From contig LNGK01000002.1 in NCBI GenBank assembly GCA_001510575.1, forward strand, positions 1,414,144 to 1,478,143: a stretch of DNA of 64,000 nucleotides, written 5' to 3'. Source of the stretch: Knoxdaviesia capensis (taxonomy: Eukaryota; Ascomycota; Sordariomycetes; Microascales; Gondwanamycetaceae). Both the position numbers and the translations under genes were made by a program. The notes under the pieces are model-generated. The model saw nothing but the letters and a program-made list of their open reading frames with translations, did not search any database and had not been told where the DNA came from. This document shows, one piece after another, positions 49,283 to 58,537 of this stretch. How positions within the stretch are numbered: the stretch's first letter is position 1; each line of letters begins with the position of its first letter.

Positions 49283-51041
49283 ATGCTCTTGGATTATCTC
49301 CAACACCGGAAGGCATGGTAAGTGAGACAAACGCCGAGGCTCGCCCCCCCATCCCCTCGACACTTACTCACGGTTTCCCCTGTTTGAAAACTCCAGTGCC
49401 TTCAAGCAGGCCCAGCGCCAGGAGCGGATTGCCGCCCTTGAATCGTACGATGGCCCGCTCACCGCCCGCGACCGGGAGATCATCGCGGCCCCGATCGCCG
49501 ATCTCGTGCGGGGCGTGCAGACCCACGCCGTCAGCGCCACCGACCTGCTGGGCACGTACACCCGCGTGGCTCTCCTCGCCCACAAACGCACCAACTGCCT
49601 AACCGAGATCATGATGCCCGAGGCCACCGCCTGGGCCACCGACGGATCGGTCGACTTGAAGGGCCCGCTGGCCGGAATCCCGGTCAGCCTGAAGGACACG
49701 CTTGTGGTGGGCGGCTTCGACAGCACCGTCGGGTTCAGCTCGTACATCGGCAATGCGGTCCCCGAGGATGGCCCGACTGTGCGGCTGCTGAAGGACGCCG
49801 GAGCTATTCCGTACGTCAAGACCAACATCCCCATCACGCTGCTAAGCTTTGAATCCACAAATGACGTGTGGGGCCGTTGCACAAACCCCCACAACGCCAA
49901 ATACTCTCCGGGAGGCTCCACCGGTGGCGAGGGTGCTCTGCTCGCGCTGGGTGGCCGCATCGGCATCGGGAGTGATGTTGCCGGCAGTGTGCGGGCTCCT
50001 GCTCACTTTTCCGGTGTTTACTCGCTGCGCTGTGCCACCGGTCGCTGGCCTCGCACCGGAGTCCGGACGAGTCTTCCCGGGTCCGAAGGTGTGCCGAGCG
50101 TATACAGCCCCATGGCCCGCACCCTGGACGATCTCACCTACTTCACCCGGGCCGTTGTCGGCATGCAGCCGTGGAAATACGACTACACTGTCCACCCGCT
50201 GCCCTGGCGCAACGAGCACGAGGAGGAGGCTCTGGATAAGAAGAAGCTCCGCGTGGGAATTCTACGAACCGACGGCGTCATCGACCCCAGTCCCGCATGT
50301 CGCCGGGCCCTGGAGATGGCCGAGACGGCCCTTCGCGATGCCGGCCACGAGATTGTCGAGGTGGACCCGCCGTCGCCGTACGAGGCGCTGTATCTCGCCG
50401 CTCACCTCTTGCTGGCCGACGGTGGTCAGACGTACCGCTCGTTCTTCCGCACCGGCGAGTGGGAGGACCCGGCCGCGCGCCAGATGAGCTTTCTGATGAA
50501 GCTGCCGCGGCCGTTCAAGTACATGTACTACCTGTGGGTACGCTACGTGCGCCGCGACCCTGTGTGGGCCGACCTGATCCGCCACTGGCACCCGAAGACG
50601 GCGTACGAGAACTTCCAGCTGGTGGCCCGGCGCGAGGCGTACCGGTCGAGGTGGTTCGATTTCTGGCAGCAGGCCAACATCGACTTTATGATCACGCCGC
50701 CCAACGCCACGCCGGCCATCCCGCACGACGGCATGAAGGACGCGGTGAGCAGCTGCGGATACACGTTCATGTTCAACCTGATCGACTACACGGCCGGAGT
50801 TATGCCGGTCACCCACGTCGACCGGACTCTGGACCAGCTGCCGAGCGACTTCAAGCTGTCGAAGCTCAACGGCGTGGCTCAGGGCGCCTACAAGCTGTAT
50901 GACGCGGACGCCATGCACGGGCTGCCTGTGGCGGTGCAGGTTGTCGGTAAGCGCCTGGAGGAGGAGAAAGTGTTGGCTTATATGAAGCGGGTCGAGGATG
51001 CCCTGGGAGAGAAGCGTTATACTCTTCTGGAGCTTGACTGA
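49283..51041 (+). CDS. Amidase signature family hydrolase (FAAH-like)
   Basis: Exons 49283-49317 and 49397-51041 join to 559 residues starting MLLDYLQHRKA. The amidase signature is complete: Lys111 in VSLKDT, cis-Ser186 in SPGGSTGGEGAL, and nucleophile Ser209 in GSDVAGSVR. The Lys-to-cis-Ser distance of 75 equals that of mammalian FAAH and the second spacing differs by one. These enzymes hydrolyse acetamide-like or fatty-acid amides to acid and ammonia; fungal members range from nitrogen scavenging to modification of secondary products, and the substrate here is unknown. No signal peptide or membrane segment is clear. The 79-base intron sits after the eleventh codon. It lies in tandem with the methyltransferase gene (534-base spacer), but nothing shows joint regulation. 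Confidence 0.92.
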
Positions 51042-51575
51042 GCAATGGCCGAGGTCGCTTCGGGGAAGATGGTTTGGCCGGCCGGTATTCGGACCTAGAT
51101 TCAACTGAACGCCATGATCGGCGCGTTAGCTTGAGCTGCTGATTTGCTTGAAATAGTCATAGTCACAGTCGCATCTGGGTTGATTCATTAGTTGCTGCAC
51201 AGACTTCCTGATATGAAGATCGCTGCTCAAAACGCCCGGTATGGCAGCAATAGTTACCGGCAGCTCGGAAATATGCATAAACTGAAGTTATTCAATTAAC
51301 GAGTATGTATACGTAAAAAATACAATTTTCCTTCGATTTTACGCGCTTTCCCAATTTGCGGTGATTCGGTTTTTGCGTCGTGCCTTCCCCATTCCACTGT
51401 CTCTCATACGCCGAGATCGGCGCCTGCATAAGCCCGGCTGTAGCCGTATAAAAGGATTCCCTCCGCCGTCATGATCTACGCCGGATTTTCTTCCATAACT
51501 TACTTTCCAACCAGAACGATATGGCCTGTTCAAGCTGCTCGGTTTCTACTAAATTTGAGACTCCAGCCCATCATC
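51042..51575. other. Intergenic region upstream of the methyltransferase gene
   Basis: It carries the amidase 3' end and the methyltransferase promoter, and no gene. The stretch at about 51270-51330 is AT-rich. The TATA element listed separately is the only distinct site. Confidence 0.6.
51447..51454 (+). promoter_or_regulatory. TATA box of the methyltransferase gene
   Basis: TATAAAAG stands 122 bases before the proposed ATG at 51576 and is followed by a pyrimidine-rich leader. This is the most canonical TATA element next to any gene in the window. Confidence 0.6.
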
Positions 51576-52649
51576 ATGTCGTCTAAATCTGATAACTGGT
51601 CGTCCGAGGTGTGTGTTCTTTCGACTCCGCAAATCTCACGTTGCCAAGGACCAGCCAACTGACACTCCCGTCTCATGCAATGAACGATATTAGGCCTATC
51701 AAAACGCCGCCTCGTTTGTTCCCAAACTGGCCAGCAAGGTCGTGCAGTGGCTTGATGTGCAGCCCGACGATGTGATTCTGGACATTGGCTGTGGTGGTGA
51801 GTGGGCTTTTCTGAGCATAATATGGCGTGCATAGGCCAGGGACTAACACTGGGCTGGCTTAGACGGAATCCTGGACGCCGACTTTTCGTGGGTCTTGGCC
51901 CAGGGCTCCGGCTCTCTGCATGGAATCGACAGCTCGCCGGCCATGATCCAGGCTGCGGAGAAGCTGGTCGCCGGGGCCGGCAACAGCACCTTTGAAGGTT
52001 CGATCTACACAGTACCGGCCCTCTACACAGTACCAGCCCTCGACACTTCATGTTTTCTATATAATCTCACTAACAGCACGTCTACACAGTCGTCGACGCA
52101 ACTGACCTGGTGAACCAGCCCCACCTGCAGAAGAACCACTTCACCAAGGCCTTCAGCAACGCCGCGCTGCACTGGATCCTGCGCGCCCCGGCCACGCGCG
52201 CCGCCGTGTTCCGCGGCATCCGCGACGCCCTGCAGCCCGGCGGCACCTTTGTGTGTGAGTTCGGCGGCCGCGGCAATTGCGCCGAGATGCGCGCCGCCCT
52301 GCAGATGGCCCTCGCGCGGCGCCTGCCCGGCGGCCTCCCCGCGGCTGTCGACGTCGATCCGTGGTTCTTCCCCGATGAGGCGTGGCTGACGAACATGCTG
52401 GAGAACGAGGTTGGCGGGTGGAAGATGGAGAAGGTTGAGCGGGAGTGGCGGCCGACACCTGTTGATCGCGGTGGTGTTGATGCGTGGATCAGGCTGATGG
52501 GCAAGCAGTTCTTCGACGCGCTGGAGGGAGATGCGCGGGAGGAAGCCATCAAGGAGGTGGTTGAGGTTCTCGATGTGGTTTGTGCGGGACCTTCAGGGGA
52601 CAAGGCGATCAATTATGTCCGCCTGCGATGCATCGCACGCAAGCTGTAG
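51576..52649 (+). CDS. Class I SAM-dependent methyltransferase
   Basis: Exons 51576-51608, 51694-51796, 51863-51997 and 52090-52649 join to 276 residues. Motif I reads VILDIGCGDG at 38-47, split by an intron after its last but one Gly; then LHGIDSS (motif II acid), VVDATDL (motif III) and FSNAALHWI (motif IV, typical of trans-aconitate or methyltransf_25-type enzymes) follow. A DALQPGGTFV motif marks the next strand. The fold should transfer a methyl group from SAM to a small molecule, which I cannot identify. The third intron has an unusual GTTCGA donor and contains repeats of its own acceptor. No membrane segment or targeting signal is seen. It sits between the amidase and the DUF1776 gene on the same strand. 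Confidence 0.87.
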
Positions 52650-52969
52650 TCGTGGGAGGAGAGGACTAGGACGGAGGGCATCGAGAGTTAACCCTACCCC
52701 TAACGACCAGAACCCTAACCAACCCTAGTTTGGATCCCGGCCGCCTGTGAAGGCGGTCTCTCGTGGCAGAACTTCGGGTAACAAAAAAGGTCACCACTGA
52801 ACGCATGCATCCGCCACTATCACAAGGCATCAATCAAATCGTGTTTTCTCCGCGTCTGTTTTTTTGCTATTCTTTGTTTTGTTTGTCGATCAACCGCAGA
52901 TTTCTGATTTCATCTGCTTGGCATCAAGTCTTCCGAACCCTAACAGATCAATACCTCTTCGATCGAATC
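52650..52969. promoter_or_regulatory. Short spacer with clustered teloboxes before the DUF1776 gene
   Basis: This 320-base spacer has CCCTAA-type motifs at about 52688-52703, 52711-52728 and 52936-52944, the last only about 25 bases before the start codon. A T-rich pyrimidine tract lies at 52845-52890. It is the densest group of such motifs in the window. Confidence 0.5.
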
Positions 52970-54674
52970 ATGTCTTCCGAAGATCAGCTTCGAGATATTG
53001 TAAGTCAAGGCCCCTTATCCTGAGCTGTCCGTTCGCGGCCCAGCTTGGACGAGTTTGCCCCGGGGTTTTCCCCAGGTTGGATCTCGATATGCTTGTGGTG
53101 TTTTCAGCTAACCGCTGGTCTGCCGGTGTTCTCCCAACATAGCTGGCGTCGATCCAGACTCAGCTCCTCCAGTACTCGAACCAAGCCGCCGACTACGTCG
53201 ACAACCACGTCAGCGAAGCGGCCCATGTCGTGCGTGACCGACTTGCCACGCTCGAGTGGCTCCCGAGCTCGATCCGCCCGACGCCGGCGCCGGTGCGGGC
53301 CCCCGCTGCCGCGGCCGTGGTAGTTGTTCTGACGCCGCTGCAGCGCGCGCGCGGCTGGGTGGCGCGCAACCGCGTGCTGACGGGCCTGGTGGTGGTCGGC
53401 ACGATCGCGGTGGCCTACCACGTGTACTCGACGCAGGTGGCGGTGCGCAAGGTGCGGCGGGCGCGGCGGGCGAAGAACAACGGCCGCGTCGAAGTGGTCG
53501 TGGTGGCGGGGTCGCCGGCGCTGCCACTGACGCGGTCGTTGGCGCTGGATCTGGAGCGCAAGGGCTTCATCGTGTATGTGGCGTGCGGGAACCATGATGA
53601 CGAGAACCTGGTGCTGAAGATGTCGCGGCCGGACATCCGGCCGTTGAGCATCGATATCACGGATGTAAGTTGGACGTTGTTTGCCACTGCTGTAATTTGT
53701 ACCGTGTCTATCTGGTGTGCTAACCTGACCGCTTGTGCTCGCTACAGCCCCCGAGTGCCGGCATCGCCATCGAACGGTTCGCCACATACCTCCAGTCTCG
53801 ACACTCTCCCGGCCCGACAGTCTCGCCGAACCACCTGACGCTCAAAGCCGTGTTCCTCATTCCCTCTCTCAGCTACCAGACCTCCCCGATTGCCACGATA
53901 CCGCCGTCGAGCTTCGCCGACCTCTTCAACACCCACCTCCTCCATCCGATCCTAACGATCCAGGCGTTCCTCCCGTTGCTGACGGCACGCCTGAACCCGC
54001 ACGGCGAGAAGTGGACGCCGCCCAAGGTGCTCGTGTTCACGCCGTCGATAATATCCTCCATCAACCCGCCGTTCCACGCGCCCGAGGCTACCGTGTGCTC
54101 CGCGCTGTCGGCCTTCACCGAGGTGCTCGCCGCCGAGCTGCGCCCGCTCTCCATCCCCGTCACCCACATCCAGCTCGGCACGTTCGACTTCTCCAGCTTC
54201 ACCCCGTCGGCCGCCGCCGTGGCCGCCGCCGGCCGCGCCCACCCGCACGGCCTGCTGCCGGCGCCGCCCGCCGACGCCAGCGCGTGGCCTGAGAGCGCGC
54301 GCCACGCGTACGGCCGCAACTTTGTCGTGCAGAGCGCGTCGTCGATCTCCGGCGGCCGCATCCGCGGCTTCAAGGGCTCGTCGCTGCGTCACCTGCACAA
54401 CGCCGTGTTTGACGTGATTGACGGGTCGAACACTAGCCCTGTGGTGCGCATCGGTCTGGGCGCTAGTGTGTACGGCTTTGTCGGCCGCTGGGTACCGCGC
54501 GGTCTCGTGTCGTGGATGATGGGCATCCGCCGGGTGGATGAGCTGTCGACCTGGCAGCCCGGGTCTGTCGAGACGTCGCATGCTGGCAGCGAGGAAGATG
54601 ATGTTGAGGGGTCTACGGAGTTTGTGTCGTTGCCGTCGGATAACCATGAGTACAGCAATGTGTGGAAAGAGTGA
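52970..54674 (+). CDS. DUF1776 family membrane protein with SDR-like fold
   Basis: Exons 52970-52999, 53143-53664 and 53748-54674 join to 492 residues. The N-terminus is helical (QLRDILASIQTQLLQYSNQAADYVDNHV), then come an Ala/Val/Pro-rich linker and one membrane segment at about 88-104 (LTGLVVVGTIAVAYHVY). The rest resembles a short-chain dehydrogenase Rossmann fold: VEVVVVAG at 127-133, LALDLERKGFIVYVA at 143-157 and DITD at 181-184. The glycine-rich TGxxxGxG loop is replaced by AGSPALPL and no YxxxK site stands out, so catalysis is doubtful. These features match the fungal DUF1776 family, whose function I do not know. The Asp/Glu/Ser-rich C-terminus is typical of a flexible tail. It is convergent with yth1. 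Confidence 0.82.
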
Positions 54675-55154
54675 AGGGCAGCCGCCATTCGTTTGGGGCT
54701 GAGCCCTTCCGCTTCCATGATCTGTGCCCAGGCAGACAGGCAGCATATACGCACATATTTCCCTCTGATGGTCTCTGGCATCTTCTTTGTTCACCGTCTT
54801 GCTACGGCTTCTCTTCCCTCCACTTAGTTTTTTTAATCAACACTTCACGACTCTATCTCCCCCCTCATCACATTCTCTTCACTGAAGAAATTCATGTATT
54901 TCTTTTGCATGTCAGAGACATATCTTTGATAATGAACTTTGGGAACTTTGAGGTAGTTCTAATTACCTCCCATTTTAGAATTTCAAACCCACGCCAAACG
55001 CCAGATGTCGTGATTCGTAGATAGCATACCACTGTTGCAAAAAGTGGTTACAACAAGAAGACCAGTGCCCATATGTCATGAACATGCTAGTATACAAGAG
55101 AATACAGTCTTTGTAGTGGGGACCCGGAGGCGGATTCCTGGGGGCGCGTCACCA
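54675..55154. other. Convergent intergenic region between the DUF1776 gene and yth1
   Basis: Nothing but two 3' ends is visible in 480 bases. The section from 54830 to 55100 is AT-rich compared with the genes on either side. Confidence 0.6.
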
Positions 55155-55952
55155 CTAGTGTCCGCGTCCCCGGAACCGGCCCCCGCCACCACCACGACCT
55201 CTCCATCGTCCGCCGCCACCGCCGCCGCGCGGATGCCGGAAGCGGCCGTCATCACGGTCGCGCATGCGGTCGCGGTCGTCGTCGCCGCCGCCGGGCGCGC
55301 GGTCGGGGGCGTTATCCGGGTGTCGCGCGTGCGCGTCGGGTTCGGGCTCGGGTTTCTTGTCGGACTTGAGGGTGGGCTTTTCGAGATCGGTGGTCCACTT
55401 GGGGTGCACGCCCTCGCGGCACTCCTTCCCGCGGGGGCAGAAGCCGGCGAGGTAGAACGGGCAGAGCGAGCGGCGCAGGTGGCGCTTGGAGCAGGCGGGC
55501 CCGAGCGGGCAGAAGCCGCGCTCGTAGTGCGGGCACGGCAGCATGCGGCTGAGCGGGTCGATGTGCAGGTACAGACACTCCTCGCCGTTGGAGCAGAAGC
55601 CGTTGCGCGAGAAGAAGTTGCACTCGGGCATCTTGCGCAGGTTGTACTCGTGCAGGAACTCGCACTGCTCGCCCTTCTTGCACAGCCCGCGCAGCCAGTG
55701 CTTGCACACCAGCGAGTTCAGCCCGCCGCCGCCGCCGCCGCCCCCGCGCATCGCCGGCTCCGACACGTGGCGGTCGAGGCATTTCGTGCCGTTCGGGCAC
55801 GCGCCGTTCGAGTAGGCTTTGCAGATCGGCCGGTCGGCGGGGAGGCCGTGCTGGTGCACTTTGAGGAGGAATGGGCTGAAGTTGAAGCTGTATTGCGCCG
55901 GCGTGTGCGCCAGCACGTCGGTCGCGAGTTGGTCGGCCGCTGGTGCTGCCAT
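55155..55952 (-). CDS. yth1: mRNA 3'-end-processing zinc-finger protein Yth1 (CPSF30)
   Basis: This uninterrupted 265-residue protein has five CCCH zinc fingers: Cys44-Cys52-Cys58-His62, Cys83-91-97-His101, Cys111-120-126-His130, Cys140-148-154-His158 and Cys164-172-178-His183. The series and order match Yth1/CPSF30, the cleavage and polyadenylation factor subunit that reads the AAUAAA signal with fingers 2 and 3 and binds Fip1 through the later fingers. The N-terminal YSFNFSPFLLK stretch is also typical. A Gly8 run sits between fingers 1 and 2. Finger 5 has four residues between the last Cys and His where the others have three. The tail (from about 200) is Asp/Arg-rich and ends in RGG-type repeats that probably bind RNA. 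It should be nuclear. Confidence 0.93.
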   Translation of the reverse strand: MAAPAADQLATDVLAHTPAQYSFNFSPFLLKVHQHGLPADRPICKAYSNGACPNGTKCLDRHVSEPAMRGGGGGGGGLNSLVCKHWLRGLCKKGEQCEFLHEYNLRKMPECNFFSRNGFCSNGEECLYLHIDPLSRMLPCPHYERGFCPLGPACSKRHLRRSLCPFYLAGFCPRGKECREGVHPKWTTDLEKPTLKSDKKPEPEPDAHARHPDNAPDRAPGGGDDDRDRMRDRDDGRFRHPRGGGGGGRWRGRGGGGGRFRGRGH

Positions 55953-57228
55953 CGTTGAGATTTGTGGATGTTGTCGAGAATGGGGTTTTGGGGATTGTTG
56001 CTAAGAGAACGGTTTTGGTGGTTGAAAGGGACAAAGAAGCTTGGTAGATAAGAGAGGTTGAAGGAAGAGAAAGGAAGGGTCAATTATGAGGCGTGAACTT
56101 GCTGAAGAATCAAGAATTCCTCCAAAAGAGTCCACGGAATTTATTTGCTGGAGTTGCTCAATAGCTCCCATGGCAAAACTTCGGCTATCCATATGTCCCG
56201 ACCGAGGTACGTACCTGGTTGGTGATACCCTAACCCTAGACAGGCGCATCCCAGAGCCGACTACGAGCTTGAAGGACCGGCATCATACGACAACGAGGAG
56301 AAACTCTCCGAAGGATAATCATGGGGGACTATGCGCTAAGCTTATTATGCATGGCACACTGGCCCGTCCCGTCGGAGAATACGTCCATGAATCTACGTAG
56401 CCATGCAGCTCACTTTGCCTGCTGACCCAACGCACTGCCAGTGCCCCTGGGCCCGGCCACTATTGAAAACTGTGCGCCGGCGCCGGCCCAGACCGGGCCA
56501 CGACCCGCAGAGCCTTGGCCTTGAGAGGCGTGGAGACTGCCACATCCTCGTCAGCGTGGCGCTGAGGCCCGGCTGCATCTGCACGTTGAGGCCGGGCTGT
56601 TTGATATAGTAGTTGTTGATCAAAACGGAGTTGCACTCTCTTCGTGCCGCCTTCTTCTTCCTGTCCTTCTTCTTTCTCTTGTTTCGAAAGCCGGGGGAAA
56701 AATGGAGGGTGTAGATGAATTCGGTTGGGTTAACACATTCTCGGAAACAACACCAGCAAGGCTGAAATATGTACCGTCCGCGAGCCGCCAAGGGGCCGAC
56801 TTCCGGTGTCGAGCTGCCGCGCGCTCGCTGTTCCGTTCTTTCATATTCTCACCCGAGTAGAACAGATAAAGCAAGGACAAAATCGGGAAGAAAGGGGAGG
56901 GAAGAAAGGATACACTTCATAGCACCTCGTGATGCCCGAGTCCAGCCGGCCGGTGCTTAAGGAAGCGCCGATATATCGTTGTAAGTGCCATGTTCTCCTG
57001 TTGCCGCCGTCGATATGAAGGCGACATTCATACCACTAAGCGGTTTACGACCTGGATGGAGACAGTTTCTGATTATGGGGACTGTGTATGTCTCCATTTG
57101 GAACGAACCATCAACAGCCAGCCGTGGTAAACACTTGGAGACGGGCGGCGGCTTGAACAGGAAGCGAGTCTTCAACAAAATCTCTCAGAGGGATAGCCCC
57201 GATCAACCGCTCCGCAATGCTCCCAGAC
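55953..57228. other. Intergenic region upstream of yth1
   Basis: No supported gene in about 1.3 kb. A CT-rich leader on the minus strand precedes the yth1 start, and ACCCTAACCCTAG lies at 56227-56239. At about 56560-56600 a short direct repeat of GAGGCC(C/G)GGCTG occurs twice. Short open frames here lack coding bias. Confidence 0.5.
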
Positions 57229-58537
57229 TTATGAAGAGAGGGTCCCCGTGACGCCGCCGCCGCACAGTCTGTCCAGCGCGACGCGGAGGCCGACTTCAAT
57301 GGCCAAGCCCCTAACGTATGCCTCGTCGTCGAGCACTACGTGGGCTAGGTTGAGGAACCGACCGTCAGCCACTGCGTCAGCCAGGGCGACCAGGTGGTTG
57401 CTTAACGTGGCGCTGGGTGGCACGCGAAGCGTTCGTAGCGTCGGCGGCAAGGCATCGATCACGGCGACCGCGGGGCCTCACCGGGAACGTAAGGAAAGGT
57501 GGCGGCGACGAGCCACACGGACTCGAGCCGGATAAAGTGGTGAAAAATCAGGCAACGGCATCGTCAACGCGGCCAAAGAGGGGCAGCGTTCGACCGTGGA
57601 GGAGAGGGACCGCAGCGTCTGGGCCCATGGCGACAGCGCCTGCACAGTGGTGTGGAGGGACGGCGGCGTCGGCTGCGCCCGGCCTGCGCGGCTCAGGTTG
57701 TTCTCGTCGTGGGAGAGTAGGTAGTGCAGGCGGATCGATACAGTGGCCAGCCCGGCCCGATACTGCCGAGAAGCGCGTAGAGATGGCCGACATTCATCAT
57801 GGTATGCTAGAGATGTCGGGCCGTGAGCGGCCGGAATGGCTGCGACGGTTGGCGCGGGAGCGCTGCCGAGACCGGGCTGCGTGGATGGCATCGTATGTGG
57901 GAGCAGTGGCGCAGGTGCAGCGTCTGGACTGCCGACAGCCAGCCACTCTGGCCCGCTCTCGGCGAAAGCCGGTGTCAGTGTGAGGCCCCATGTGGTCAAT
58001 GCCATGGCTATCGATCGTGAGCGTGCGGAAGAACGCTGGCGGCGCCGAGCGGGCGGTGATGGGGGAACCGGCCGGGACAGCCCAGGAGGTGCACCTGCGC
58101 AGGTCCGCCAGCTTGGGTGCTGCGGCGAACAGCGTCCTGGGAAACCCGTGGTGGATGAACGCGGCGGCGCACAAGCCCACACAGCCGTCACAACTGCAGC
58201 CAGGCCCGGCCGCCGTTTCAGGGTTGCTGCAAGTCTCCCGAACCGCGCCTCCAGTCGGTTCTCGCGCCCATGGTTCTTCCGGCCACACTTCGTCGACGCC
58301 ACGACGGGGCTGACGTGGAGTGTCGGCTGGACAAGGCCGGGCGAGCGCGTACAAGGCGCGTTGCCCCGCGGCGATTTCCGCGTCGGTGTCTGTCGCGGGC
58401 ACATCCGGCGCAGGCTGGCGTTCCGCGACCAGGCCGGTCTTGTCAATGCCGGGCACCGGGGGCACTGCGTGCAACTCGCGGATGGCCCCACACAGATAGT
58501 GAATCAGTTTCGGCGGAAGCCGGTCGAGGGAATGCAT
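57229..58537 (-). pseudogene. Frameshifted F-box / leucine-rich repeat gene remnant
   Basis: The minus strand begins MHSLDRLPPKLIHYLCGAI, a good fungal F-box start, followed by ERQPAPDV...GQRALYALAR in the same frame. The expected continuation (LVQPTLHVSPVV...RLAATLKRRPGLAAVVTAVW) is in a second frame. It returns to the first at TLFAAAPKLADLRR, shows LSAVQTLHLRHC in the third, then LATVSIRLHYLLS and TLRSLSSTVERCPSLAALTMP in another, and ends with ALPPTLRTLRVPP...VVLDDEAYVRGL to 57229. At least four frame changes are needed and no splice sites explain them. F-box proteins of this type select substrates for SCF ubiquitin ligases. A decayed copy is the simplest reading; a run of indel sequencing errors is the alternative. 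Confidence 0.55.

Noticed and set aside
49283..54674. Secondary-metabolite cluster
   Set aside because: There is no polyketide, peptide or terpene synthase, transporter or pathway regulator in or beside these genes.
55035..55958. 307-codon open frame on the plus strand
   Set aside because: Antisense to yth1; only Ala/Val/Arg-rich text, while the minus strand has five ordered CCCH fingers.
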